This document shows positions 48,848-58,053 of a DNA stretch of 64,000 nt, in pieces. The position numbers and the translations under genes were made by a program. The notes under the pieces were generated by a model that searched no databases, was not told the origin of the DNA, and saw only the letters and a program-made list of their open reading frames with translations. Location of the stretch: positions 1 to 64,000 of the forward strand of contig NZ_NINW01000028.1 in the NCBI RefSeq assembly GCF_002188465.1, written 5' to 3'. Numbering within the stretch: position 1 is the stretch's first letter; every line of letters starts with the position of its first letter. The DNA is from Pigmentiphaga sp. NML080357. GTDB taxonomy: Bacteria > Pseudomonadota > Gammaproteobacteria > Burkholderiales > Burkholderiaceae_B.

Positions 48848-48989
48848 CGTTCGCTTTTGAAGCCGGAAAAAGGCCGGCGATCTTTCAATCGTAGCCGGTT
48901 AGCCGATGCTGCGAAAATCGCAACGTTTGACAAGATTAAGTAACAAGACAGTACAGGCGGCAGCCGGGGCGCCAAGTTAGGATATCGAC

Positions 48990-49280
48990 ATGAGCAAGCG
49001 CAAATCCTCCCCCCTCGATCTGCTGGGTGCCGAGGCCGGGATGTACATTCCGCCGCCCACCCTCGGCGACGTGCCGCCGCCTCCACGCAGCCTGCGCGTG
49101 GCGGTGCTGGTGGCGATCGCGCTGGCGCTCCTGGCGGGGACGGTCGCCGTCCACACCATTCCCGAAGTCGGCCATACCTGGCGGGTCGTCTCGCACCAGA
49201 CCCAGAAGGCGCTGGGGCGGGTGCTCGGCAAGGCCGAACAGAAAACCACGGAGTTCGTCGGCGGCGCGCCCCAGCGTTGA
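48990..49280 (+). CDS. small single-pass membrane protein
   Basis: Protein of 96 residues. A proline-rich cytoplasmic part (YIPPPTLGDVPPPPRS) precedes one strong membrane helix (LRVAVLVAIALALLAGTVAV) and a charged C-terminal helix. I recognise no family. ATG 48990 has a weak ribosome site (TTAGGATATCGAC). TTGACA lies at about 48929 upstream but a good -10 is lacking. It is divergent from uvrA; Function unknown. Confidence 0.7.
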   Translation: MSKRKSSPLDLLGAEAGMYIPPPTLGDVPPPPRSLRVAVLVAIALALLAGTVAVHTIPEVGHTWRVVSHQTQKALGRVLGKAEQKTTEFVGGAPQR

Positions 49281-49365
49281 TGCGGCAGTGCGGTGCCGCT
49301 TGCCTGCTCGTGCCGAATATCCGCTAGAATAGCGGGTTAGCCGGATTCAACGACTGGAGATCGAC

Positions 49366-49494
49366 ATGGCGGAAAAGAAACGCACGCGCCGCAACACCCT
49401 CGAGCGCCGCTGCCTGGGCAAGCCCTTCAAGCGTCTTTTTGTTGGGGCGCCCAAGGGCATTTTCAAGATGCTGGAGAAGGTCAAGCGGGCTTGA
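49366..49494 (+). CDS. 42-residue basic protein
   Basis: ATGGCGGAAAAG... encodes MAEKKRTRRNTLERRCLGKP and a further 22 residues ending KMLEKVKRA. It is too short for usual gene calls, but GGAG lies eight bases before the ATG and a TAGAAT -10-like box with a CCGCTA-gaa-TAGCGG hairpin lies 33-45 bases upstream. Codon use is like the neighbours. About 40 percent of residues are Lys or Arg, so binding to RNA or DNA is possible. Unknown function. Confidence 0.6.
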   Translation: MAEKKRTRRNTLERRCLGKPFKRLFVGAPKGIFKMLEKVKRA

Positions 49495-49502
49495 TGCCGA
49501 CG

Positions 49503-49650
49503 CTCCCCCCTACGCGCTGACGCGCGCCCCCCTAGGGGGCGGCACCGGCGGACCGGAGGGGAATCCCACCCCCATGCGGCCTTCAGCCGCTCCCCCTCAA
49601 GGGGGCGGCACTGGCGGACCGGCGAAGCCGGATCCGCTGTGCCCTGGGTT
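49503..49650. repeat. intergenic palindromic repeat cluster with one 37-nt hairpin
   Basis: Same order as 28709-28876: CCCCCCTACGCGC, TGACGCGCG, CCCCCCTAGGGGGCGGC, GCGGCC-ttca-GCCGC, CCCCCTCAAGGGGG and the 37-nt hairpin at 49607-49643. Here stem 1 is GGCAC/GTGCC instead of GGCGC/GCGCC, a paired change; stem 2 GCGGA/TCCGC and stem 3 CCGGC/GCCGG are as elsewhere; the loop is GAA. It ends CCCTGGGTTTAG, like the arm ends of the 258-bp elements. It lies between the 42-residue gene and the convergent tannase gene. Confidence 0.85.
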
Positions 49651-49697
49651 TAGGGAGTCGCTGCACCATGCGTTGTGCGCATTGCGTGATACGCAGA

Positions 49698-49729
49698 ATA
49701 AAAAGCCACCCTTGCGGGTGGCTTTTTTT
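49698..49729. terminator. bidirectional intrinsic terminator
   Basis: GCCACCC (49705-49711) and GGGTGGC (49716-49722) form a perfect seven-base stem around TTGC. Seven T residues follow (49723-49729) and AATAAAAA precedes it (49697-49704), so it can stop transcripts from both sides: the small plus-strand gene and the minus-strand tannase gene that ends at 49757. Confidence 0.92.
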
Positions 49730-49756
49730 CGGGCGAAGGTACCCCTGGCCGCGGGG

Positions 49757-51502
49757 TTACGACGCTCCCGGCGTCACGCAGCGGAAGTTCTTCGCTTCCT
49801 CCAGCGAGCCGCTGCCTAGGTAGCGGGCCTGTTGCGGGTACGGGCAGAGCGGCCGGGTGCGGCCGGGCCAGGGGGCGTCGCTGCCGGCGCGGGCCGAGGC
49901 CTGCACGGCGTCGGGCGCAACGCCGTTTTCCACCCAGTTGACGATGGCCGTGACCATGTCGAACTTGTCGGTCGCCGGGCCCCCGCTGCAATGGTTCATG
50001 CCGGGTATGGTGAAGAGGCGGGCGAAGCTGGCCGCATCGGCATGCGTCTTTCGCAGGGCCTCGTACCAGTCGATGGTGTCGTTCACGGAGAACACCGGAT
50101 CGCTGTTGCCGTGGTAGACGATCATCTTGCCGCCGCGCGACTTGAACGCGCCCAGGTCGGCGGGGTTGGGCGGCGTCATGAAGCTCATCGCCGATTCGGT
50201 ATAGACCGAATTCGTCGCGTAGATCTTGGGCGCGTCCGTTTCGAAACTGAACCGCAGCAGATAATCGATCACCTGGGTGCCGGTGCCGCGCACCTGCGTC
50301 GGCGGCGTCGTGAAGACATAGGGCAGCGAACCGCCGCCGAGCGTCGCAATCAGCGAGTTCGGGACTTCGGTTTCCGAAGACCCCAGTTTCCAGAAGCGCC
50401 AGCCCATGGTTCCCACGCCGGCGTCGTACGGCCAGTCGGCGTAGAGGGCTTCGCCTTTGGCGTTCTTCGGGCCGCCGAAGACTTTCTTCAACGCCTCGAC
50501 CTGCGGCCCGGTCAGGCACGTGGCGTCCTTGGCGCCGGCGCAGGTCAAGTCCTCGGGTTTGAAGGCCGCCTTGCAGGCGACCGGGTCGTCGATCATGCCG
50601 TCGGCGGCGCCGTCCAGCGCGTCGCAGGCCGCCACGGCCTTGTCGGCCACCAGTTGCATGTCGGCCATGGAGAACGCCTGGCTGATGATGGGCCGGTCGC
50701 CGGCGGTGCGCGGCGCGACCGCGGCGAACGCCTGGTTGTCCCAGGCGTGTTGCACGGCGGCCTGCGGCAGGTTGAAGCCGGGATTGCCGGCGACGATGCC
50801 GTCGAACTGATCCGCAAAGCGCGAGGCCGCCACCATGGCCTGGCGGCCGCCGTTCGAGCAGCCGACGAAATACGAATGCTCGGCCGCGCGGCCATAGAAG
50901 CGCGTGATGATTTCCTTGGCGGCCGGCGTGACGGTGCCGACGGCGTTGTAGCCGTAATCCACCCGGGCCTGGGGATCCAGGCCGAACAGCGAGCCGCCCA
51001 CGATGGGCTCGCTCTCGCTGGTGTGCCCGCCGTCGGTGCTGACGACGGCGAAGCCCATGGATAGCGCGTTGGTGGTGGCTCCCGCGCCTGTCATCGAGCC
51101 GAGGGCCGGATTGATCGCGCCGTCGGTACCGCCGCCACCCTGGAAGAAAAACCGGCCATTCCAGACGTCGGGCATGCGCAGCTCGAAGCCGATGGCATAG
51201 GCCTTCCCGTCGACTTCGCTGTTGCGCACGTTGAGCCGTCCTCGCACGCGGCAGTGCGAAGGCTGAGCCTGGGCGGGATTGGCCGCCGCCACGGCATCCA
51301 CGGTTGCTGCGGCATCCAGCTCGAGCCTGGAAATGCCGAGCGCTTCCGCGGTGATGTCGGCGCAGGCGAGCCGCGGTTTTACCGCCGGCGGGGGTGGCTC
51401 GGACGGGCCATTGGCGACCGGACCGTCATCGGATCCGCCGCAGCCGTGCAGGGCGGCCAGGACGGCCAACGTGCCGGCTCCGGCCAAATAGCGTGTTTTC
51501 AT
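49757..51502 (-). CDS. tannase/feruloyl esterase family protein
   Basis: Exported alpha/beta hydrolase of 581 residues. The signal sequence ends LAALHGCGGSDD, possibly a lipoprotein site. The nucleophile elbow is GCSNGGRQAM, the Asp is in HGNSDPVFS and the His in GMNHCSGGP; the two cysteines that join the nucleophile and His strands in this family are present (GCSNGG and NHCSGG). It hydrolyses esters of aromatic acids, such as gallate or ferulate esters, or MHET-like substrates; which one is unknown. ATG 51502 has GGAGGAGA upstream. A bidirectional terminator follows. Confidence 0.92.
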   Translation of the reverse strand: MKTRYLAGAGTLAVLAALHGCGGSDDGPVANGPSEPPPPAVKPRLACADITAEALGISRLELDAAATVDAVAAANPAQAQPSHCRVRGRLNVRNSEVDGKAYAIGFELRMPDVWNGRFFFQGGGGTDGAINPALGSMTGAGATTNALSMGFAVVSTDGGHTSESEPIVGGSLFGLDPQARVDYGYNAVGTVTPAAKEIITRFYGRAAEHSYFVGCSNGGRQAMVAASRFADQFDGIVAGNPGFNLPQAAVQHAWDNQAFAAVAPRTAGDRPIISQAFSMADMQLVADKAVAACDALDGAADGMIDDPVACKAAFKPEDLTCAGAKDATCLTGPQVEALKKVFGGPKNAKGEALYADWPYDAGVGTMGWRFWKLGSSETEVPNSLIATLGGGSLPYVFTTPPTQVRGTGTQVIDYLLRFSFETDAPKIYATNSVYTESAMSFMTPPNPADLGAFKSRGGKMIVYHGNSDPVFSVNDTIDWYEALRKTHADAASFARLFTIPGMNHCSGGPATDKFDMVTAIVNWVENGVAPDAVQASARAGSDAPWPGRTRPLCPYPQQARYLGSGSLEEAKNFRCVTPGAS

Positions 51503-51587
51503 GAATTGTCTCCTCCTCGTGGCCGAACGCGCGGATGCTCTGGGTACATCTTGGCTGCGCAACGGATGGCGGCCGATGGTCTCGCCA

Positions 51588-51605
51588 TATAGTTAATATA
51601 GTTAA
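51588..51605. repeat. direct repeat TATAGTTAA x2 in an AT-rich stretch
   Basis: TATAGTTAA occurs twice back to back at 51588-51605, followed by ATAAATAAA, 86 bases upstream of the tannase start. The stretch 51585-51680 is strikingly AT-rich for this genome. It may hold the tannase promoter or a regulator site; nothing more specific can be said. The rest of 51503-51711 shows no gene. Confidence 0.5.
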
Positions 51606-51711
51606 ATAAATAAAGGGCGGATTCAGGTAAAACCCTAGATGAATTGGTCTTTTTTGAAAATTTCTTCGTTGTAGATTTAATTATTCCCGATGTGGCCTCT
51701 CGATCCGGGCC

Positions 51712-51743
51712 AAAGAAAAAAGGCATGCGCGCGCATGCCTTTT
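51712..51743 (-). terminator. intrinsic terminator after dctA
   Basis: GGCATGCGC (51722-51730) and GCGCATGCC (51731-51739) form an 18-bp perfect palindrome. On the minus strand it is followed by a run of mostly T (AAAGAAAAAA on the plus strand, 51712-51721), and TTTT lies on the other side. It is 37 bases after the dctA stop and would end that transcript. Confidence 0.88.
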
Positions 51744-51779
51744 CCGGAACTGCGGCCGACTGGCCGCCCGAAGGGGTGA

Positions 51780-53126
51780 TTACCGATGCGTCGCCACCAG
51801 GCCGTCGTCTTCCAGTCCGGCCTCGATCTGCTTGGCGCCGGACGAGGTCAGTGCCCGATCCAGCATGTCCTTGTCCAGTTCGCCTTCCCAGCGCGCCACC
51901 ACCACGCTCGCCACCGCGTTGCCGACCAGGTTGGTCAGCGCGCGGCATTCCGACATGAAGCGGTCGATGCCGAGGATGAGCGCCATGCCGGCCACCGGCA
52001 CGGAGGGAACCACCGACAAGGTCGCCGCCAGCGTGATGAAGCCGGCGCCGGTAATACCTGCCGCTCCCTTGGAGCTGAGCATGGCCACGAGCAGCAGCAG
52101 GACCTGGTCGCCCAGCGGCAAGTGGATGTCCATCGCCTGGGCGATGAACAGGGCAGCGAGGGTCATGTAGATGTTGGTGCCGTCCAGGTTGAACGAATAG
52201 CCGGTGGGGATGACCAGGCCGACGACCGGCTTGGAGCAGCCGGCGCGCTCCATCTTTTCCATCAGCGTGGGCAGGGCGGCTTCGGACGAGCTGGTGCCGA
52301 GCACCAGCAGCAGCTCTTCGCGGATGTAGCGGATGAGTTTGAGGATCGAGAAGCCGTTGTACCGCGCCACCGCGCCCAGCACGATGAGCACGAACAGCAG
52401 CGAGGTGAGGTAGAAGGTGCCGACCAGCAAGGCCAGATTGGCGATCGAGCCGATCCCATACTTGCCGATGGTGAAGGCCATGGCGCCGAACGCCCCGATG
52501 GGCGCGGCCTTCATCAGGATGGCGACCAGCTTGAAGAAGGCCGACGAGATGGATTGCATGAAATTCAGCACCGGCAAGCCCTTGTCGCCGACGGCGCCGA
52601 GCGAGATGCCGAACAGCACCGAGAAGAACAGCACCTGCAGGATGTCGCCGCTGGCGAAGGCGCTGACCACGGTGTTGGGAATGATGTTCATCAGGAAACC
52701 GACCAGCGTCTGGTCGTGGGCCTTGGCCGAATAGGAGGCAACGGCCTTGGCGTCGAGCGTGGCCGGGTCGATGTGCAGGCCGGTGCCGGGCTGGACAACG
52801 TTGGCCACGACCATCCCGATGACGAGGGCCAGCGTGGAGAAGACCAGGAAATAGATCATGGCCTTGCCGACGACCCGGCCGACTTTCTGCAGGTCGCGCA
52901 TGCTGGCGATGCCGGTGGTCACGGTCAGGAAGATCACCGGGGCGATGATCATCTTGACCAGCTTGATGAAGGCGTCGCCCAGGGGTTTCATGGCTTCGCC
53001 GAGTTCGGGGTGGAAGTGGCCGAGCAGGATGCCGACCGTAATGGCGAACAGCACCTGGACGTAAAGGATTTGATAGAACTTCTTCTTGCGCACGGGCGCC
53101 TGCGCCGTGCCGGGCATGTCGATCAT
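51780..53126 (-). CDS. dctA: C4-dicarboxylate:cation symporter
   Basis: Protein of 448 residues of the DAACS family. Signatures: the hairpin [18 protein letters not shown], the substrate/cation motif [19 protein letters not shown] in part, and [14 protein letters not shown]. It takes up succinate, fumarate and malate with protons or sodium. ATG 53126 has AAGGGG at good spacing; MIDMPGT... is preferred over an upstream start at 53204. A sigma-54 promoter lies about 110 bases upstream and the divergent dctB-dctD pair provides the matching two-component system. Confidence 0.94.
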   Translation of the reverse strand: MIDMPGTAQAPVRKKKFYQILYVQVLFAITVGILLGHFHPELGEAMKPLGDAFIKLVKMIIAPVIFLTVTTGIASMRDLQKVGRVVGKAMIYFLVFSTLALVIGMVVANVVQPGTGLHIDPATLDAKAVASYSAKAHDQTLVGFLMNIIPNTVVSAFASGDILQVLFFSVLFGISLGAVGDKGLPVLNFMQSISSAFFKLVAILMKAAPIGAFGAMAFTIGKYGIGSIANLALLVGTFYLTSLLFVLIVLGAVARYNGFSILKLIRYIREELLLVLGTSSSEAALPTLMEKMERAGCSKPVVGLVIPTGYSFNLDGTNIYMTLAALFIAQAMDIHLPLGDQVLLLLVAMLSSKGAAGITGAGFITLAATLSVVPSVPVAGMALILGIDRFMSECRALTNLVGNAVASVVVARWEGELDKDMLDRALTSSGAKQIEAGLEDDGLVATHR

Positions 53127-53234
53127 CGGGATGTCCCCTTCCTGCGGCCGTGCGTCTCCGGCCGGATGGGGCGGGGACGAAGCCTCGTTTTCAACGGTTT
53201 CCAAAGCTCTGCGAGCCTCGTTGATAACTACCTA

Positions 53235-53250
53235 TGCAATCGGCATGCCT
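53235..53250 (-). promoter_or_regulatory. sigma-54 promoter for dctA
   Basis: On the minus strand AGGCATGCCGATTGCA matches the -24/-12 consensus TGGCACG-N4-TTGCA at GGCA, the following G and TTGCA, with exactly ten bases between the GG and GC pairs. The dctA ATG is 109 bases downstream of the -12 element. The next gene pair encodes a sigma-54 activator, DctD, which supports the call. Confidence 0.85.
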
Positions 53251-53333
53251 GCCTTTCGGGAACATTGGGTGATCCAATAACCTATTGATTTTTAAATAAA
53301 AATCTAACGATTCGCTTGTCTGTCCCGGTTGGT

Positions 53334-53381
53334 TGTGCGGTTTTTCGCTCATCGTCGGATTTTCGGTGCGATAATTCGCAC
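53334..53381. promoter_or_regulatory. two DctD-like upstream activating sites
   Basis: Site 1, 53366-53381, is GTGCGA-TAAT-TCGCAC, a perfect dyad. Site 2, 53334-53351, is TGTGCGG-TTTT-TCGCTCA, the same type with one mismatch. Rhizobial DctD sites have the same TGTGCGG...CCGCACA look (from memory). Both lie 85-145 bases upstream of the sigma-54 promoter, as expected for an enhancer-bound activator. Confidence 0.7.
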
Positions 53382-53451
53382 ATCAACGCAAGCCCGCCTC
53401 ATGGTCCCGCCTTCTCGCCCATCCGCCTCCGGCAATGAACAGGAGTCCCCC

Positions 53452-55266
53452 GTGTCCGGCCACCGCCGGGCCTGGATCAGCTTTGCGCTGATCGGCTTGG
53501 GGGTTTTGGCTGCCGCGCTGTGGGCCGCGGGGGGCATCGGCCGCGACCAGGCCTATGCCGACGTCCTCGCAGGCTCGGGCAACGCGGCCGCGCTCAAGGT
53601 GGCGCTGCTGACCAGCGAGCTCGACAAGCAACGCTCGCTTCCCTTCGTGCTGGCACAGGACTCCGAGGTAAGGACGGCGCTGGCCACGGGAGACCCGGCT
53701 CGCTACCGGGCGCTGAACCTGAAATTCGAGGCATTGAGCCGGGATACCGGAGCCGCCGTCATCTACCTGCTCGATACGCGCGGTGTAGGCATGGCCGCCA
53801 GCAACTGGAACCAGCCCACCAGCTTCGTCGGCTCGGACTACGCCTTCCGGCCCTATTTCCAGGGCGCGGCCGCCACGGGCCAGGCCGAATACTTCGCGCT
53901 GGGCAACGTCAGCAACCAGCCGGGCCTGTATCTCGCCCGGCAACTGGAGCAGGACGGCCGGATGCTGGGCGTGATCGTGGTCAAGGTGGAATTCGATCGC
54001 GTCGAGGCGGGCTGGCGTCGCTTTCCCGACCCTGTGTTCGTGACCGACGAGCACGGCGTGGTGCTGTTGTCGTCGGTGGAGGCATGGCGTTTCCTGGCCG
54101 CCCGGCCCTTGGCTCCGGCCGACCGGGACGCGCTGCGGGCGAGCCTGCAGTTCGGCACCGCCCCGTTGTCGCCGCTGCCGGTGCGCGCCGATCCCGCGGC
54201 GTCCGCCGATCAGGTGCTGGCGCGCCTTCCCGGCCAGCGCGAAGAGGCTTTCGTTCACGTGCAAGTTCCGGTGCCGGGCACGCCGTGGCAATTCCATCTT
54301 CTGGGCGCGACGCGCGAGGCCATGGCGCGGGCTGCCGCCTCTGCCCGTGCGACGGCGGCCCTGGCCGTGTTGTGCGCGCTGTTCGCGGCCGGCATCTGGA
54401 TGCATCGCCGGCATCGCGCCTACGACCGCGTGAGGGCGCAGGAAGCGGCACGCCAGGAACTGGAGTCGCGGGTGGCGTCCCGCACCCGTGAACTGCGGGA
54501 CGCCAATGACCAGCTGCTGGCCGAAATGGAAGACCGGCGGCGCGCGGAGGCCGAATTGCACAAGCTGCAGGAGGAACTCGTCCAAGCCAACAAGCTTGCC
54601 TTCCTGGGCCAGATCACTGCCGGCGTCGCCCATGAAATCAACCAGCCCGTGGCCGCCATCCGCAGCTATGCGGACAACTCGGCGGTCTACCTGGATCGCG
54701 GCAGCGTAGACCGCGCGAGAGGAAACATGGCGGCGATCGCCGCGCTCACCGAACGCATAGGCGTCATCACCGACGAACTGCGGACGTTCTCTCGCAAGAG
54801 CGCCAATGCCGTGGATGGTCCCGTGTCCGTGGACGCCGCCATCGACGGCGCGTTGACCCTGGTGGGCTTCCAGCTGCGCCGGCACGGCATTGCGCTGCAC
54901 CGTACCCCGTCCGAACCGGGACTGTCCGTGAAGGCCGAGCGCGTGCGGCTCGAACAGGTTCTCGTCAACCTGCTGCAGAACGCCATCGACGCGCTCGAGA
55001 GCACGCCCGGGCCGCAGATCCGGATCGGCGCCGAACGCGACGGCGGCCAGGTAGCCATCGTCGTGGGCGACAACGGACCCGGGCTCCCGGAGAGCGTGAT
55101 GGCCGCGCTCTATACGCCTTTCGTCACGACCAAGCCGCGTGGCCTGGGCCTGGGGCTGGTCATCAGCCGCGACATCGTGGCCGACTTCGGCGGCGCGTTG
55201 TCGGTGCGCTCCGAGGCCGGCCGCGGCACCCGGTTCACCATCCACCTTCCCGAGGCCGTTTCGTGA
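53452..55266 (+). CDS. dctB: C4-dicarboxylate sensor histidine kinase
   Basis: Protein of about 604 residues. Membrane helix near residues 8-25, periplasmic double-PAS (sCache) sensor (about 30-285, [30 protein letters not shown]), second helix (about 300-320, [17 protein letters not shown]), coiled coil, then HisKA with His394 in [19 protein letters not shown], and HATPase with [18 protein letters not shown] and [12 protein letters not shown]. DctB senses external succinate-type acids and phosphorylates DctD. GTG 53452 has AGGAG six bases upstream; ATG 53401 would add 17 residues but has no ribosome site. Confidence 0.93.
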   Translation: MSGHRRAWISFALIGLGVLAAALWAAGGIGRDQAYADVLAGSGNAAALKVALLTSELDKQRSLPFVLAQDSEVRTALATGDPARYRALNLKFEALSRDTGAAVIYLLDTRGVGMAASNWNQPTSFVGSDYAFRPYFQGAAATGQAEYFALGNVSNQPGLYLARQLEQDGRMLGVIVVKVEFDRVEAGWRRFPDPVFVTDEHGVVLLSSVEAWRFLAARPLAPADRDALRASLQFGTAPLSPLPVRADPAASADQVLARLPGQREEAFVHVQVPVPGTPWQFHLLGATREAMARAAASARATAALAVLCALFAAGIWMHRRHRAYDRVRAQEAARQELESRVASRTRELRDANDQLLAEMEDRRRAEAELHKLQEELVQANKLAFLGQITAGVAHEINQPVAAIRSYADNSAVYLDRGSVDRARGNMAAIAALTERIGVITDELRTFSRKSANAVDGPVSVDAAIDGALTLVGFQLRRHGIALHRTPSEPGLSVKAERVRLEQVLVNLLQNAIDALESTPGPQIRIGAERDGGQVAIVVGDNGPGLPESVMAALYTPFVTTKPRGLGLGLVISRDIVADFGGALSVRSEAGRGTRFTIHLPEAVS

Positions 55267-56645
55267 ACGCTTCCGCTTCCTCCGCCCCGGCGTCGTCACG
55301 CGCCGATCCCGTCAACCGTGTGCTGTTCGTCGACGACGATCCCGCCATGAGAGAGGCCAACCTGCAGACGCTCGAGCTCGGGGGCTTCGAGGTAGAAACC
55401 GCGGCGTCGGCGGCCGAGGCGCTCGACCGCATTCCGGCCGATTTCGCCGGCGTGGTGGTGACCGACGTGCGCATGCCCGTCATGGACGGCCTGCAACTAT
55501 TCCGGCGCTTGCGTGAACGGGACCCCGATCTGCCTGTGATCCTCATTACCGGCCACGGCGACATCGAGATGGCCGTGGCGGCCATGCATGAGGGGGCCTA
55601 CGATTTCCTGGCCAAGCCATATCCGGCCGAGCGGCTGGCGACTGCGGCGCGCAACGCGCTGGACAAGCGGCGCCTGGTGCTGGACAACCGCCGGTTGAAG
55701 AGATTGGCGCAGGAGGCGGGCGAGACTTTGCCGCTGATCGGCGAGACGCCCGTCATGCAACGCCTGCGCAAGACCCTGCATCACCTGGCCACGGCGGACG
55801 TCGACGTGCTGGTCCTGGGGGAAACGGGCGCGGGCAAGGAAGTGGTCGCCCAGGCTTTGCATGCGTGGGGGGCGCGCCATGCGCGGCCTTTCGTCGGACT
55901 CAATTGCGGCGCGCTGCCGGATACGGTCATCGAAAGCGAGTTGTTCGGCCACGAGGCCGGGGCGTTCACGGGCGCCCAGCGGCGGCGTATCGGGCGCATC
56001 GAGCATTCGAGCGGCGGCACGCTGTTCCTGGACGAGATCGAGAGCATGCCGCTGTCGGCCCAGATCAAGCTGCTGCGGGTGCTGGAAACGCGCGAGATTT
56101 CGCCTCTCGGTACGAACGAGGTGCGGCCGGTGGATCTGCGCGTGGTCGCCGCGACGAAGGTGGACCTGAGCGATCCGGCCCAGCGGGGCGAGTTCCGGGC
56201 GGATCTCTTTCATCGGCTGAATGTGGTGACGGTTCGCATCCCGCCTTTGCGGGAACGGAGGGAGGACGTCCCGCTCCTGTTCTCCTATTTCGTGTCCCGC
56301 GCCGCGGCGCGTTTCAAGATGGAGCCGCCGGCCTTGACGCCGGCCGTGCGGCAGCACTTGCGCACGCACGCATGGCCGGGAAATGTGCGGGAGTTGATGC
56401 ACTACGCGGAGCGGGTGGTGCTGGGGGTGGAGGATGCGGGGCCGGAGGAGCCGCCATCGGAAGCCAGCCTGCCGCAGCGCATGGAGCGCTACGAGGCGGA
56501 GCTGATACGCGAGGCGCTGGCGCGGCATCGGGGCGACGTCAGGGCGACGCTGCAAGCCCTGGGCATTCCGCGCAAGACGTTCTACGACAAGTTGCAGCGA
56601 CACGGAATCGACCGGACCGAGTTCGTGTCGCGTGGGGAAGGCTGA
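55263..56645 (+). CDS. dctD: sigma-54-dependent response regulator of dicarboxylate transport
   Basis: Protein of 460 residues: receiver (about 18-130, DDD acidic pocket and phospho-acceptor Asp68 in VVTDVRMP), AAA+ domain (about 155-390) with Walker A GETGAGKE, the sigma-54-contacting GAFTGA, Walker B GTLFLDEI and the arginine finger region [12 protein letters not shown], and a C-terminal Fis-type helix-turn-helix ([18 protein letters not shown]). GTG 55263 overlaps the dctB stop (GTGA). It should drive dctA through the sigma-54 promoter at 53.24 kb. Spelling of the GAFTGA loop is intact. Confidence 0.95.
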   Translation: MNASASSAPASSRADPVNRVLFVDDDPAMREANLQTLELGGFEVETAASAAEALDRIPADFAGVVVTDVRMPVMDGLQLFRRLRERDPDLPVILITGHGDIEMAVAAMHEGAYDFLAKPYPAERLATAARNALDKRRLVLDNRRLKRLAQEAGETLPLIGETPVMQRLRKTLHHLATADVDVLVLGETGAGKEVVAQALHAWGARHARPFVGLNCGALPDTVIESELFGHEAGAFTGAQRRRIGRIEHSSGGTLFLDEIESMPLSAQIKLLRVLETREISPLGTNEVRPVDLRVVAATKVDLSDPAQRGEFRADLFHRLNVVTVRIPPLRERREDVPLLFSYFVSRAAARFKMEPPALTPAVRQHLRTHAWPGNVRELMHYAERVVLGVEDAGPEEPPSEASLPQRMERYEAELIREALARHRGDVRATLQALGIPRKTFYDKLQRHGIDRTEFVSRGEG

Positions 56646-56729
56646 GCCCTGAAGACGGCCGTGCCGCCGGCGCGGCGGCGTTGAGAGGAAGAGAGATGGG
56701 ACTTCCCTCGCACTCAGATCCAGGATGCA

Positions 56730-56846
56730 ATGGGGCAAGAACGCCGCCCCCCGCCAGCCTGGTAGTACCCCAGGGCACAGCGGATCCGGCTCCGCCGGTC
56801 CGCCAGTGCCGCCCCCTGGGGGGCGCGCGTAAGCGCGTAGGGGGGG
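56730..56846. repeat. intergenic palindromic repeat cluster with one 37-nt hairpin
   Basis: Between the 3' ends of dctD and fabI. It holds the 37-nt hairpin at 56774-56810 in minus orientation (stem 1 GGCAC/GTGCC, stem 2 GCGGA/TCCGC, stem 3 CCGGC/GCCGG, loop GGA read on the minus strand), then GCCCCCTGGGGGGC and GCGCGC-gtaa-GCGCG, and TAGGGGGGG up to the fabI stop. Block order is that of the clusters at 28.7 and 49.5 kb reversed. Confidence 0.85.
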
Positions 56847-57641
56847 TCAACCAATCCCAGGAACGACCGTCGAAAAGCCCGCGTCCACATGCGTCACTTC
56901 GCCCGTGACGCCCGAGGCCAGGTCCGACAGCAGGAAGGCGGCCACATTGCCGACGTCGTCGATGGTCACGTTGCGGCGCAGGGGAGCATGGGTCTCGACG
57001 AAGCTCAGGATCTTGGAGAAATCCTTGATGCCGCTGGCCGCCAGGGTCTTGATGGGGCCGGCCGAGATGGCGTTGGCACGGATGCCCCGCGGGCCGAGCG
57101 AGGTCGCGAGGTAGCGGGTGGCGGCTTCGAGCGCGGCCTTGGCCACGCCCATGGTGTTGTAGTTGTCGACCACCCGCTCGGCGCCCAGGTAGCTCAGGGT
57201 GAGCACCGCGCCGGGCCCCTTGCCGTCCGGGCCTTGCAGCAAGGGCAGGGCGGCCTTGGCCATGGCGGGGAAGCTGTAGGCCGAGATGTCGTGCGCGATG
57301 CGGAAGTTCTCGCGCGACAGGCCGTCGAGGAAATCCCCGGCGATGGCTTCGCGCGGCGCGAAACCGATGGCGTGCACGAGACCATCGAGCTTGTCCCAGG
57401 TCTTGCCCAGGTCGGCGAACACGGCTTCGATCTGCGCATCGTCCGCGACGTCGCAGGGGAAGATCAGCTGGCTGTCGAATTCGGCGGCGAATTCGGTGAT
57501 GCGGTCCTTGAAGCGCTCGCCCACGTAGGTGAACGCGAGTTCGGCGCCTTCGCGGCGGCAGGCCTTGGCGATGCCGTAGGCGATGGAGCGATTGGACAGC
57601 ACCCCGGTGACGAGGATGCGTTTACCGGCGAGAAAGCCCAT
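56847..57641 (-). CDS. fabI: enoyl-[acyl-carrier-protein] reductase (NADH)
   Basis: Protein of 264 residues of the FabI type. Marks: [20 protein letters not shown] nucleotide loop in part, the Y-x6-K catalytic pair in [24 protein letters not shown] in part (Tyr in NYNTMGVAK), and [13 protein letters not shown]. It carries out the last step of each fatty acid elongation cycle and is the triclosan target class. ATG 57641 is preceded by a poor ribosome site (AGGAACC). It lies downstream of mltD across the second 258-bp element. Confidence 0.96.
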   Translation of the reverse strand: MGFLAGKRILVTGVLSNRSIAYGIAKACRREGAELAFTYVGERFKDRITEFAAEFDSQLIFPCDVADDAQIEAVFADLGKTWDKLDGLVHAIGFAPREAIAGDFLDGLSRENFRIAHDISAYSFPAMAKAALPLLQGPDGKGPGAVLTLSYLGAERVVDNYNTMGVAKAALEAATRYLATSLGPRGIRANAISAGPIKTLAASGIKDFSKILSFVETHAPLRRNVTIDDVGNVAAFLLSDLASGVTGEVTHVDAGFSTVVPGIG

Positions 57642-57702
57642 GTCGAGGGTTCCTGTGAAACGAGTAATCGATGGCGGGAGTATAGCCCCCCGGTACGCGC
57701 TG

Positions 57703-58050
57703 AAGGGGAGCCCACCCCCTCGCGCTTCGCGCAAGGGAAGCCCACCCCCTCCGCGCTTCGCGCAAGGGGAGCCCACCCCCTCCGCGCTTCGCGCGTCCCC
57801 CTCAAGGGGGCGATGCGGGTGGACCGGCGGAGCCGGATCCACCGCATCCTGGATCTAGTACCGTTATCTTGGGGTGGGGCGCTTGTGCTTCGCTGGCTGC
57901 CAGCGGTAGCCACGGTGTAGCAATTTAAGAAACTCGTACTAGACCCAGGGCGCCGCGGATCCGGCTTTGCCGGTCCGCCAGCGCCGCCCCCTTGAGGGGG
58001 ACGCGCGAAGCGCGGAGGGGGTGGGCTTCCCTTGCGCGAAGCGCGGAGGG
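57703..58050. repeat. 258-bp fold-back element, copy 2 (inverted), with flanking tandem units
   Basis: The core element is 57770-58027: arms 57770-57858 and 57939-58027, core 57859-57938. It has the same 89-80-89 layout as 17817-18074 but the opposite orientation; the cores match at about 68 of 80 positions by eye. Hairpins lie at 57812-57848 and 57949-57985. On the left, two extra units of about 31 bp (AGCCCACCCCCTCCGCGC, TTCGCGCAAGGG) are repeated in tandem from 57703; one more partial unit lies to the right. It fills the 412-base gap between fabI and the mltD 3' end, which has no gene. Confidence 0.9.
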
Positions 58051-58053
58051 GGG

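Noticed and set aside
48848-48989. LexA box upstream of uvrA
   Set aside because: No CTGT-N8-ACAG match; an ACAGTACAGG string is present but has the wrong spacing.
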